15,583 nt of DNA, taken from positions 1-15,583 of the forward strand of contig CAMLIL010000117.1 in the NCBI GenBank assembly GCA_946480015.1, given 5' to 3'. Positions 1-7,312 of this stretch are shown piece by piece (position 1 is the stretch's first letter; the number at the start of each line of letters is the position of its first letter). The position numbers were made by a program, and so were the translations under genes. Source of the stretch: an uncultured Oxalobacteraceae bacterium (GTDB lineage Bacteria; Pseudomonadota; Gammaproteobacteria; Burkholderiales; Burkholderiaceae). The notes below the pieces were generated by a model. The model was not told the DNA's origin and made no database searches. It was given only the letters and a program-made list of their open reading frames with translations.

Positions 1-73
1 GTTCGTACAAGCGCGTGGCACTCGAAAACTGTACCAGCGCGGTCAATGCCTGCTCAATCAATGCCGCATTCAT
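1..73 (-). CDS. vgrG: VgrG-like T6SS spike protein, N-terminal fragment (continues beyond left edge)
   Basis: An ATG at 73-71 opens a frame that stays open to the window edge, giving 24 residues that begin MNAALIEQ and contain FSSATRLYE. Many VgrG proteins open with a short helical stretch followed by a 'TRLYxL' segment, so this resembles the very start of the gp27-like domain of VgrG (TssI), the trimeric spike that sits on the Hcp tube and carries PAAR and effectors. The ATG overlaps the TGA (72-70) of the preceding minus-strand gene as ATGA, indicating translational coupling and a shared transcript. The T6SS context and the PAAR gene in the divergent operon support the call. Only 24 residues are visible, so this rests on a short motif plus context. 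Any effector extension at the C-terminus lies outside the window. Confidence 0.62.
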   Translation of the reverse strand, partial: MNAALIEQALTALVQFSSATRLYE

Positions 74-882
74 GTTTCGCTCGCGACCTTCACCACGCGC
101 TGGCCTTTGCACTCGGCCTCGTTTTTGGCGCTGCCGCTGCAAAGGCGCTCGCGGCACTTGTCGGCCTCGGCAACGCTGCCCAAGGCGGCGCACTGCTTGA
201 GTTTTGCCCCGGTCTTGCTGACCTGCGATTCGGGTTTGGCCTTGGCATGGGCAACCAGTGCGGCCAGCAGCGCGACGTCGCTATCGACCGGCGCTGGCTT
301 CTTTTTCGGCGCAGCGGCCACGGCGCGCGGCTTGTCCTTGCGCGCCACCTTGACCGGTCCCGGCTTGGTCTTGGCCACCTTGGCAACCGGCTTGCGTTCC
401 TTTTTCGGGGCCCTGCGTTCCGGCTTCTCCAGCGCCCTGGCCAGTTCGTCCGGAGCGGCTTTGCTGGCCGGCGTGGCGCCAAGCAGCTCATGGAGCGATT
501 TCTCGGATTCCCTGGGCGGCTCTTCCAGAATGGCTGCGGTCGATACCTCCGGCTCCACGGGCGGCACCGACGCCACCTCGACAGCTGGTGCCGGCGGCGC
601 ATGCGGCGCCTTTACCGGCGCGGCCACCACCGCCGGCACCGAGGCGACGCCGGCATCGTAGTCGGACCAGACCACGGCGGCACCGCACAGCGCTGCCAGC
701 GTCACGCCCGCCGTGACCCAGCGCAGCTTGCCGGAACGGGCCGGCTCTTTTGGTTTGCTCCTTTTGCCGCTCTTACTGTCGAGATTGCCGAGGATGCTGG
801 AACGCTCTGTGTCGGCTTGTTGATCTGATGAAAGAAGACTGGGGCGGGTCGAACCCGTGCGGCGATCTTCGCGTTCGTGCAA
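70..882 (-). CDS. Single-pass membrane protein with Ala/Pro/Lys-rich linker and four-Cys C-terminus, function unknown
   Basis: This is a 270-residue protein I do not recognise as a named T6SS component. The start is TTG at 882-880, chosen because a strong AAGGAG Shine-Dalgarno lies six bases upstream. Residues 1-50 are polar. Residues about 54-72 (WVTAGVTLAALCGAAVVW) form one membrane helix. Residues about 80-200 are a low-complexity Ala/Pro/Lys/Val linker, with PKK and KPA-type runs of the sort used to cross the periplasm. The tail has four cysteines at 231, 243, 248 and 258 in a C-x11-C-x4-C-x9-C pattern. With a basic segment before the helix, N-in/C-out topology is likely, which would put the cysteines in the oxidising periplasm where two disulfides could form. 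It overlaps the following vgrG-like gene by ATGA. The linker resembles TonB-type linkers, but I see no TonB C-terminal domain. A VgrG/effector accessory role is inferred from position only. Confidence 0.8.
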   Translation of the reverse strand: MHEREDRRTGSTRPSLLSSDQQADTERSSILGNLDSKSGKRSKPKEPARSGKLRWVTAGVTLAALCGAAVVWSDYDAGVASVPAVVAAPVKAPHAPPAPAVEVASVPPVEPEVSTAAILEEPPRESEKSLHELLGATPASKAAPDELARALEKPERRAPKKERKPVAKVAKTKPGPVKVARKDKPRAVAAAPKKKPAPVDSDVALLAALVAHAKAKPESQVSKTGAKLKQCAALGSVAEADKCRERLCSGSAKNEAECKGQRVVKVASET

Positions 883-888
883 AATACG

Positions 889-894
889 CTCCTT
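889..894 (-). promoter_or_regulatory. Shine-Dalgarno AAGGAG that decides a TTG start
   Basis: Read on the minus strand, AAGGAG lies six bases before the TTG at 882-880. It fixes TTG as the probable initiation codon of the Cys-tail membrane protein, as no ATG or GTG start in the same frame has comparable support. Confidence 0.75.
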
Positions 895-902
895 GTTAAT
901 TT

Positions 903-927
903 AAGTATAACTTTACGCGATTTGCAA
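903..927 (-). promoter_or_regulatory. Putative promoter for the Cys-tail protein / vgrG operon
   Basis: Minus strand: TTGCAAATC (927-919), nine bases, then TATACTT (909-903), whose TATACT is a near-consensus sigma-70 -10 box. No convincing -35 hexamer lies 16-18 bases upstream of it; TTCTTT at 931-926 is the closest. Transcription would begin near 897, leaving a very short leader that includes the AAGGAG site. The same two-block arrangement is repeated in mirror image for the opposite operon, which strengthens the call. Confidence 0.45.
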
Positions 928-944
928 AGAACGTGAGGAAATTT

Positions 945-994
945 CGTGCGCCAACCGTGCGCGGACTAACAAAAATACTCATTCAATCGTGCGC
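945..994. repeat. Three CGTGCGC direct repeats in the divergent control region
   Basis: CGTGCGC occurs at 945-951, 956-962 and 988-994. Start-to-start distances are 11 and 32 bases, about one and three helical turns, so all three copies face the same side of the DNA. They lie between the two putative promoters. This suggests binding sites for a regulator acting on both operons, but in GC-rich DNA a seven-base GC-rich word can recur by chance, so the call is tentative. Confidence 0.35.
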
Positions 995-997
995 AAA

Positions 998-1021
998 TTG
1001 CAAATCAGTTAAGATATACTT
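998..1021 (+). promoter_or_regulatory. Putative promoter for the M15-PAAR-tssM-tssA operon
   Basis: Plus strand: TTGCAAATC (998-1006), eight bases, then TATACTT (1015-1021). TATACT is a good -10 hexamer, but the spacing to the TTGCAA block (11 bases) is too short for an ordinary -35, so that block may be an activator or regulator site. The expected transcription start is near 1027, leaving a leader of about 43 bases to the TTG at 1070 or about 19 bases to the TTG at 1046. The element mirrors the one at 903-927. Confidence 0.45.
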
Positions 1022-1069
1022 TCGAGCAATGCTTCTTTCGCAGCATTGTCTTACCGTAAAGAGGACCAA

Positions 1070-1906
1070 TTGTTATTTGCTGTCGCGCTGTATTTCTTGC
1101 TGGCTTGCCTGATCAGCTGGATGGTGCTGTTCCCTGCGGGACGCGCCTTCATGCTGCAATTGCTGGCCGGCGCGGGCGAGCGCGTGCAGCAGCGCCTTGG
1201 GCAGATGGCGCGCCGGCAGCGGCATGAACTGGCGTCGATCCAGCAAAGCGGCAGCGCCACGATGCGCGACAGCGCCCGCTTCGTACGCCGCCACTACGTG
1301 CTGGTCATCGGCGGCGCGCTGCTGATCTGCATACCGCCGCTGATCGCCATGTTCGCCGGCGCGCGTTCCGGCCTGCGCGGCTTTGATGATTCGACCCACG
1401 AGGTCAACGCTCAGGTGGCCGGCCTGCTCGAAGGGGAACACCTGGTGCCGCCGCCGGCGCTGCCGCCGCTGGCGTTCATGACTGCGGAAGTGGAACAGGA
1501 ACGTCCAATGATCGCCTCGGCAAGCCGCGACTGGAGTCTGATGAACCCGTCCTACGAACAGCTGCTGCTGCGGGTGTTCCGGATCATGAAGGACAAGCAC
1601 GGTTACGAGATGGCGATCCTGGAAGGCTACCGCAGCCCGCAACGCCAGAACATGCTGGCGGCGATGGGGCCTAACGTGACCAATGCCGCCGCCTTTCAGA
1701 GCTGGCACCAGTACGGCCTGGCGGCCGATTGCGCCTTTATCCGGAACGGCAAGATCGTCATTTCGGAGAAGGACCCGTGGGCCATGCGCGGCTACCAGCT
1801 GTATGGCGAAGTGGCCGAGTCGCTCGGCCTGACCTGGGGCGGACGCTGGAAAATGACGGACCTCGGCCATACCGAACTGCGCCTGCCCGGCGTAATGAAA
1901 CGTTAA
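1070..1906 (+). CDS. Two-TM M15-family peptidoglycan peptidase (VanY/L,D-endopeptidase type), TagX-like
   Basis: Predicted zinc peptidase that cuts peptide cross-links of peptidoglycan. From TTG 1070 it has 278 residues. TM helices lie at about 1-21 and 76-97, joined by a very Arg-rich, hence cytoplasmic, loop, so the C-terminal domain should be periplasmic. The M15 signature is complete: EGYRSPQRQ (Arg188), SWHQYGLAAD with ligands His213 and Asp220, and DLGHTEL with His267 as third ligand and Asp264 as candidate catalytic residue. Start choice: TTG 1070 has GAGG five bases upstream. An in-frame TTG at 1046 would add eight residues but has no ribosome site, and a stop lies just above it. It is the first gene of the operon, 17 bases before the PAAR gene. 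Acinetobacter TagX, an M15-type hydrolase needed for T6SS assembly, is the closest known parallel. A secreted cell-wall effector is the alternative, but no immunity gene is evident and the two TM helices argue against it. Confidence 0.85.
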   Translation: MLFAVALYFLLACLISWMVLFPAGRAFMLQLLAGAGERVQQRLGQMARRQRHELASIQQSGSATMRDSARFVRRHYVLVIGGALLICIPPLIAMFAGARSGLRGFDDSTHEVNAQVAGLLEGEHLVPPPALPPLAFMTAEVEQERPMIASASRDWSLMNPSYEQLLLRVFRIMKDKHGYEMAILEGYRSPQRQNMLAAMGPNVTNAAAFQSWHQYGLAADCAFIRNGKIVISEKDPWAMRGYQLYGEVAESLGLTWGGRWKMTDLGHTELRLPGVMKR

Positions 1907-1923
1907 CCACTGAAAGAGAAGAC

Positions 1924-2187
1924 ATGCCCGGACCCGTGATCAGATTAGGCGACAAAACCTCCCACAAAGGCACCGTCGCGGAGGCTTCGACCATGAGCGA
2001 CAGCGGCGGCATCGGCATCGCGCGCCTGGGGGACAAGGTCAGTTGTCCGATCCACGGTTCGACCACCATCACCAGCGGCGACCAGACCTGCATCGTCGAC
2101 GGCAAACCGGTCGCGCGCCACGGCGATACCACCAGTTGCGGCGCCACGCTGATCGCCAGCCAGCAATCGACAGTGGATTTCATCTGA
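1924..2187 (+). CDS. PAAR-domain T6SS spike-tip protein
   Basis: An 87-residue stand-alone PAAR protein. PAAR proteins form a zinc-bound cone that caps the VgrG trimer, sharpening the spike and often linking effectors to it. Visible features are the opening MPGPVIRLGDKTSH, a repeated RLGDKVSCPIHG block, the turn-rich ITSGDQTCIVDGKPVARHGD and TSCG near the end. His14, His44, His66 and Cys72 are the likely zinc ligands, with Cys41 also nearby. There is no N-terminal TM/Eag-type region and no C-terminal toxin extension, so this is a structural tip or cargo adaptor rather than a PAAR-fused effector. The start ATG at 1924 follows a purine-rich AAAGAGAAG. The stop codon is immediately followed, with no gap, by the ATG of the next gene at 2188, so the two are translationally coupled. 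It presumably partners with the VgrG encoded divergently at the left edge. Confidence 0.93.
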   Translation: MPGPVIRLGDKTSHKGTVAEASTMSDSGGIGIARLGDKVSCPIHGSTTITSGDQTCIVDGKPVARHGDTTSCGATLIASQQSTVDFI

Positions 2188-3549
2188 ATGCGTAGCTGGA
2201 TCAAGTCCACCCTGCTGGTGCTGCTGCTGTTCGGCGTGTGCTGGGCGAACGCCATCTGGTACTGGCGCGATACCAACCGTCTGCCCTCCACGGCCGACCT
2301 GGTGATCTACATGCTGGCGGTGCCGTTCGCGCTGCTGCTGGCCTTCTGGCTCGGACGCAAACTGTTCGCGCTGACCTTCGCTGTGCCGGCCGTGACAGTC
2401 AACGCCGCACCCGAATCCTCCGCGCCGCCGGCGCAGCAGACGGTCCCGCCGCTGGCCGTCCTCGCCGCCGCCGTCCGCACGCCGCATGGCGCATCGGTCG
2501 ACGAACTGGCCGCCGCGATCGAAAGCCTGCAAGCGCGCGCATCGCTGGACCCGGAACTGCTCGACGACGACGGCTTCCCGGTCATGAGCGCACGCGTAAC
2601 CGAGGCCGACGACCCGGCGCCGCGTGACGACATCGCGCAATGGCTGGCCGCCAACGGCCACCCGGCAGCGCACTTCAGCGACGAACAGTGGCGCGCCCTG
2701 ACGCTCGCCAGCGGCGTCGTCAAGGAACTGGCGTACACCGCCGCCAACCACACTCACTTGCCGGTTGCGCAAGGCGGCCCACAGCCACCCACGCTGCAGC
2801 TCATCGCGCTGCTGCCCGCTGAATGGCAGGAAGCCCAGCGCCTGGCTGCACTGGCCTGGCTGCGCCACAGCGTAGCCCAAGGCGGTTGGCCGCTCGAGCG
2901 CATCAGCGCGTCCGGCCCCGCCCAGCCTGTCGCGACGCTGACACAGTTGGCACGCCACAGCGCGACCAGCGGCGAGCCTGTCGTCGCGCTGGTACTGGCG
3001 TGCGGCTCGCACATTGCCCAGGCAAGCGTGGAGGCGCTGCGCGCCAATCTGTCCACCGCCGCCCGTCCGCAAGGCGTGATTCCCGGCGAAGGCGCGGCCG
3101 GCGTACTGGTCGCCGACGTCGCCCAGGCCGCCCTGATCGACACGGACCCGCAGCCGCTGCTGTATTGCGCCGGCGGCGTGCGCGACGGCTCGGCCGACCA
3201 GTCGCGCCGTCCCGACGCGGCGCTGCTGCGCAAGCTCACCACACACCTGCTCGACAGCGGCGCGGTGGAAGCGGCCAAGGTCGCGCTTCTGCTGTCCGAT
3301 GCCAGCCACCGCACCAGCCGCGTGATGGAAGTCATGGCGCTGGCCGCGGACGGCGTCGCGCATCTGGACACCGCCAGCGAAGTGCAAGCCACCGGCACCG
3401 CATGCGGGCACTGCGGCGCGGTGCCCTTCATGGCCGCGCTGGCCCTGGCGCGCCACCATGCCATCGAACGCGGCGAGCCGATCCTGGCAGTCGGCGTCGA
3501 AGACCCCTTCAACCGCGGCGCGGCGCTGATCCGTCCCGCTCAATCCTGA
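2188..3549 (+). CDS. T6SS-associated two-TM protein with degenerate ketoacyl-synthase (thiolase-fold) features
   Basis: A 453-residue protein with no name I can assign with confidence. TM helices lie at about 7-25 and 36-56, followed by a Pro/Ala linker. The rest reads like a worn ketoacyl synthase. Residues 264-275 (PVVALVLACGSH) match the 'ADVMLAGGSES' strand, 293-309 (RPQGVIPGEGAAGVLVA) match the 'RPFDxxRxGFVxGEGA' segment, and 407-420 (GHCGAVPFMAALAL) match the 'GHxxGAAG' histidine region. The nucleophile-elbow cysteine is not seen where expected (around 239-245, ISASGPA). The 'HGTxTxxxD' segment also appears altered (369-380, LSDASHRTSRVM). It is therefore probably not an active condensing enzyme but a scaffold or adaptor that reuses the fold. 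Residues 119-137 carry an 'LDPELLDDDGFPVMSARV' block. An adaptor of the Tla3/DUF2875 type is possible but unproven. It sits between PAAR and tssM, abutting PAAR exactly, so a role in cargo loading or membrane-complex docking is plausible. Confidence 0.8.
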   Translation: MRSWIKSTLLVLLLFGVCWANAIWYWRDTNRLPSTADLVIYMLAVPFALLLAFWLGRKLFALTFAVPAVTVNAAPESSAPPAQQTVPPLAVLAAAVRTPHGASVDELAAAIESLQARASLDPELLDDDGFPVMSARVTEADDPAPRDDIAQWLAANGHPAAHFSDEQWRALTLASGVVKELAYTAANHTHLPVAQGGPQPPTLQLIALLPAEWQEAQRLAALAWLRHSVAQGGWPLERISASGPAQPVATLTQLARHSATSGEPVVALVLACGSHIAQASVEALRANLSTAARPQGVIPGEGAAGVLVADVAQAALIDTDPQPLLYCAGGVRDGSADQSRRPDAALLRKLTTHLLDSGAVEAAKVALLLSDASHRTSRVMEVMALAADGVAHLDTASEVQATGTACGHCGAVPFMAALALARHHAIERGEPILAVGVEDPFNRGAALIRPAQS

Positions 3550-3574
3550 TTTCGCATAACAAGAGTAATCGACG

Positions 3575-6500
3575 ATGATCGACAACATTTGGCACACCCT
3601 CACCAATCGCATGAGCATGGCCGTCACCGGCTGGCTGGCGTTCGCCGCGCTGCTGTGGCTCGCCACCCGCCTGCTTGGACTTCCCATCCCCTGGGCGCTG
3701 GCGATCTTCGCCGTCGCGGCAAGCATCGGCGCGCTGGTGTGGCTGTGGAAGTGGCGCCGCGACCGCAAGGCCGCGGCCCAGCTGGGCGACATGCTCGAGC
3801 AGCAGGTCAGCAAGGCGCCGGTGAAAGCCGACCCGGCCCAGCGCCAGGAACAGGACGTGATCAAGCAGCGCATGCTCGAGGCCATCGCCACCATCAAAGG
3901 CTCCAAACTCGGCCAGCTCTCCGGCGACGCCGCCTTGTACGAACTGCCCTGGTACATGATCATCGGGAATCCGGCGGCCGGGAAAAGCACGGCGATCGCC
4001 AGCTCCGGGCTGCAGTTCCCATTCGCCGACACCAAGATCATCCATGGCGTGGGCGGCACCCGCAATTGCGACTGGTTCTTCACCACCGATGGCATCCTGC
4101 TCGACACGGCCGGCCGCTATTCGGTCGTCGACGAAGACCGCGCCGAATGGTTCGGCTTTCTCTCGCTGCTGAAGAAATACCGCAAGAAGGCGCCGATCAA
4201 CGGTGTCATCATCGCCGTCAGCGTGGCCGAACTGACCGGCAACCGGCCCGAGTTCGCCATCAACCTGGCCAAGAACCTGCGCCAGCGCGTGCAGGAACTG
4301 ACCGAAAAACTGGAAGTGCACGCGCCGGTGTACGTGCTCTTTACCAAAGCCGACCTGATCACCGGCTTCAACGAATTCTTCCAGGACGCCGAACGCGCCG
4401 AACGCGACAAGGTATGGGGCGCTACCCTGCCCTACAGCCAGAGCAGCACCGGCCAGGAGGTGCTGGACCAGTTCGACGCGCGCTTCGACGAGTTGTACGA
4501 CGGCCTGAAAGACCTGAGCGCGGCCAATATGGCGCTGCAATGGCGCGAGCGCATGCCGCCCGGCGTGTTCACCTTTCCGCTCGAATTTTCGACCATCAAG
4601 GCGCCGCTGCGCTCCTTCATCGCCACCCTGTTCGAAGAAAACCCGTTCCAGTTCAAGCCCGTCTTCCGCGGCTTCTACTTCACCAGCGCGCTGCAGGAAG
4701 GCGAACCGGTGTCGGCCTCGTCGCGCCGCGTGGCGCAGCGCTTCGACATCAAGCTGCAACCGGAGCATCACGAAGAAGCCCACCAGCAGCAGGGCTACTT
4801 CCTGCTCAACCTGTTCCGCAACGTGATCTTCGCCGACAAGGATCTGGTGGCGCAGTACGCCAGCCCGGTCAAGACGCGCATGCGCTACGCCGCATTCTTC
4901 GCCGCCACCGCACTGGTCGGCCTGACGCTGGGCGGCTGGAGCTGGTCATACGTCAGCAATCGCCAGCTGGTGGCCAACGTCGAAGCGGACCTGGCGCAGG
5001 CGGTCAAGGTACAGGACAAGCGGCTCGATTTGCAGTCCCGCTTCGAAGCGCTGCAGATCCTGCAGGACCGTATCGAACAGCTGGAGCAGTACCGCACCAG
5101 TCGCCCGCTTTCGCTCAGCCTCGGGCTGTACCAGGGCGACTACCTCGAACGCAAGCTGCGCGAAGAGTACTTCAGCGGCGTGCGCGAAGTGATGCTCAAG
5201 CCGGTCGGCGAATCGCTCGAAGGCTTCCTGACCGACGTAAACCGCAACGCCGCGCAACTGCAGCCGGCCGCGCGCGCGGCGGCCGAAGCCCCCACCCTGG
5301 CGGCAGCGCAGCAGTTCAAGGATTCGTCGCCCACCAACAGCGAAGACGCCTATAACGCCCTCAAGACCTACCTGATGCTGGGCGATCCGGGGCGCGCGGA
5401 GGCCGGCCACCTGAACGACCAGCTGACCCGCTTCTGGCGCGGCTGGCTCGACGCCAACCGCGGCACCATGCCGCGCGAGCAGATGATCCGCGGGGCCGAA
5501 CGCATCATCTCGTTCTACCTGTCGCAGATAGCCGACACCTCGTGGCCGCGGCTCGATACCAAGCTCGCGCTGGTCGACCAGACCCGCGACAACCTGCGCC
5601 GCGTCGTGCGCGGCATGCCGGCGCGCGAACGCGTCTACGCCGACGTCAAGGCGCGTGCCGCCACCCGCTTTCCGTCGATGACGGTGGCGCGCATCGTCGG
5701 CGAGCAGGACAAGGAGCTGGTACTGGGCAGCTACGCCATCCCCGGCAGCTTCACGCGCGAAGCATGGGAAGGCTTTGTGCAGCAGGCCTTCAAGGATGCC
5801 GCCAACCGCGAGCTGCAAAGCGCCGACTGGGTGCTCAAGACCGCCTCGCGCGACGACCTGACGCTCGAAGGCAGCCCCGAACAGATTCAGAAATCGCTGG
5901 TGGAGCTGTACAAGAACGACTACGCCAAGGAATGGCAGAAGTTCGTCCAGGGCGTTACGATCCGCGAGCTGTCCGGCTTCGATGCCGCGGCCACGGCCAT
6001 GAACCGCCTGGGCGATCCGCAGGTTTCGCCGATCAACAAGCTGATGACCACCGTGTACGAACAAACTTCGTGGGATAACCCTTCCCTGATCGACGCCGGC
6101 ATGCAGCGCGCCCAGCGCGGCGTGGTCGGCTGGTTCCGCGAGGCGGTGCTGCGCCAGAAGCCGTCGCAGATCAACGTCAACATCCCATCGCAGCCGTCAG
6201 GCGTCCAGAACGCCGCCCTGCCGCTCGGCCCGGTCGGACGCGAGTTCGCAGGCGTGGCGCGCATGGTGGTCGCGCGCGATCAGGGCGCCTCGCTGATGCG
6301 CGGCTACATGGACCAGCTGTCCAAGCTGCGCGGACGCTTCAACACCATCAAAAACCAGGGCGACCCCGGCCCTGGCGCCAAGCAGCTGATGCAGCAAACG
6401 CTCGACGGCACCGGCTCGGAACTGGCCGACGCCCTCAAATACGTCGACGAACAAATGCTCACCGGGATGACAGACATGCAAAAGCAGGCCATCCGCCCGA

Positions 6501-7312
6501 TCCTGGTACGTCCGCTGATGCAAACCTTCGCCGTCATCGTCAAGCCGACCGAAGGCGAAATCGACAAGGTCTGGGCCGCACAGGTGCTGCAGCCATTCCG
6601 CCAGAACCTGGCCGCCAAGTTCCCGTTCTCGACCGAATCGAAAGCCGAAGCCACCAACGAGGAAATCGGCCAGATCTTCGGTCCGCAAGGCGCGATCGCC
6701 AAGTTCTTCGACACCACCATCGGCCCGCTGGTGGTGCGCCGCGGCGACGTCGTCAGCGCCAAGACCTGGGCCAATATGGGCATCAACCTGGCGCCCGCGG
6801 TGGTGGCCAGCTTCCCCGGCTGGATCGCACCGCTGTCGGCCGGCGGCGTGGCCAACGCGGCCGCGTCCAGTGGCGGCGAGGCCCAGACCCTGTTCGACCT
6901 GCAGGCGCTGAGCGCGGCCGGCGCGACCGAATTCACCATCGAGATCGACGGCCAGGCGCTGCGCTGGCGCGGCCAGCCCCAGCCTTGGGTGCACATGGCC
7001 TGGCCGAATCCGCAGGGCGTCCCCGGCTCGCGCATCTCGGCGATCACGCCGGAAGGCCGCACCGTGGTCCTGCTCAATGAACCGGGCCACTTCGGTCTGA
7101 AGAAGATGGTTGAAGCGGCCAAACGCAAGCGCAAGGACAACGGCGTGTTCGAACTCAGTTGGGACAACGCCGGCGTCGTCGTCACCGCCAACCTGAAAAT
7201 CGTCGGCACCAACAAGCCGGCTGCGGCGCCGGTCCAGAGCGGCCAGGGCTTCAAGCGTCTCAAGCTGCCCGACACCATCATCGCCGCTGCCCCGGCAGGA
7301 GGTGCACAATGA
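3575..7312 (+). CDS. tssM: T6SS membrane complex subunit TssM (IcmF/VasK)
   Basis: A 1245-residue inner-membrane protein that, with TssJ and TssL, forms the trans-envelope channel complex of the T6SS. Two TM helices lie near residues 17-60, then comes the cytoplasmic NTPase-like domain: Walker A GNPAAGKS at 131-138 and a switch/Walker B-like LLDTAGR at 175-181, with a TKAD-type base-recognition motif (LFTKADLITGF) further on. The third TM helix is at about 436-458 (YAAFFAATALVGLTLGGWSW). The long C-terminal half is periplasmic, with the ImcF-related and IcmF C-terminal (beta-rich) regions that meet TssJ. The Walker A motif is intact; some TssM proteins lack it. The start ATG at 3575 has AAGAG upstream. 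It lies 25 bases after the thiolase-like gene, and its TGA overlaps the tagF ATG as ATGA behind an AGGAGG site (7297-7302). Full length for the family, with no frameshift. Confidence 0.96.
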   Translation: MIDNIWHTLTNRMSMAVTGWLAFAALLWLATRLLGLPIPWALAIFAVAASIGALVWLWKWRRDRKAAAQLGDMLEQQVSKAPVKADPAQRQEQDVIKQRMLEAIATIKGSKLGQLSGDAALYELPWYMIIGNPAAGKSTAIASSGLQFPFADTKIIHGVGGTRNCDWFFTTDGILLDTAGRYSVVDEDRAEWFGFLSLLKKYRKKAPINGVIIAVSVAELTGNRPEFAINLAKNLRQRVQELTEKLEVHAPVYVLFTKADLITGFNEFFQDAERAERDKVWGATLPYSQSSTGQEVLDQFDARFDELYDGLKDLSAANMALQWRERMPPGVFTFPLEFSTIKAPLRSFIATLFEENPFQFKPVFRGFYFTSALQEGEPVSASSRRVAQRFDIKLQPEHHEEAHQQQGYFLLNLFRNVIFADKDLVAQYASPVKTRMRYAAFFAATALVGLTLGGWSWSYVSNRQLVANVEADLAQAVKVQDKRLDLQSRFEALQILQDRIEQLEQYRTSRPLSLSLGLYQGDYLERKLREEYFSGVREVMLKPVGESLEGFLTDVNRNAAQLQPAARAAAEAPTLAAAQQFKDSSPTNSEDAYNALKTYLMLGDPGRAEAGHLNDQLTRFWRGWLDANRGTMPREQMIRGAERIISFYLSQIADTSWPRLDTKLALVDQTRDNLRRVVRGMPARERVYADVKARAATRFPSMTVARIVGEQDKELVLGSYAIPGSFTREAWEGFVQQAFKDAANRELQSADWVLKTASRDDLTLEGSPEQIQKSLVELYKNDYAKEWQKFVQGVTIRELSGFDAAATAMNRLGDPQVSPINKLMTTVYEQTSWDNPSLIDAGMQRAQRGVVGWFREAVLRQKPSQINVNIPSQPSGVQNAALPLGPVGREFAGVARMVVARDQGASLMRGYMDQLSKLRGRFNTIKNQGDPGPGAKQLMQQTLDGTGSELADALKYVDEQMLTGMTDMQKQAIRPILVRPLMQTFAVIVKPTEGEIDKVWAAQVLQPFRQNLAAKFPFSTESKAEATNEEIGQIFGPQGAIAKFFDTTIGPLVVRRGDVVSAKTWANMGINLAPAVVASFPGWIAPLSAGGVANAAASSGGEAQTLFDLQALSAAGATEFTIEIDGQALRWRGQPQPWVHMAWPNPQGVPGSRISAITPEGRTVVLLNEPGHFGLKKMVEAAKRKRKDNGVFELSWDNAGVVVTANLKIVGTNKPAAAPVQSGQGFKRLKLPDTIIAAAPAGGAQ

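Noticed and set aside
70..882. TonB-type energy transducer
   Set aside because: The TM helix plus Pro/Lys linker resembles TonB, but there is no TonB C-terminal domain or YP motif, and the tail is a short Cys-rich segment.
919..1003. Sigma-54 (-24/-12) promoters, since both strands carry TTGCA and the minus strand reads CACG-N4-TTGCA
   Set aside because: The invariant GG of the -24 element is missing on both strands (CT on the minus strand, CG on the plus strand), while good TATACT -10 boxes are present, so sigma-70 is favoured.
1945..4107. 720-codon open frame on the minus strand across PAAR, the thiolase-like gene and the start of tssM
   Set aside because: It spans three real genes on the other strand, has low-complexity Arg/Gly/Gln composition and shows no domain, so it is a shadow frame.
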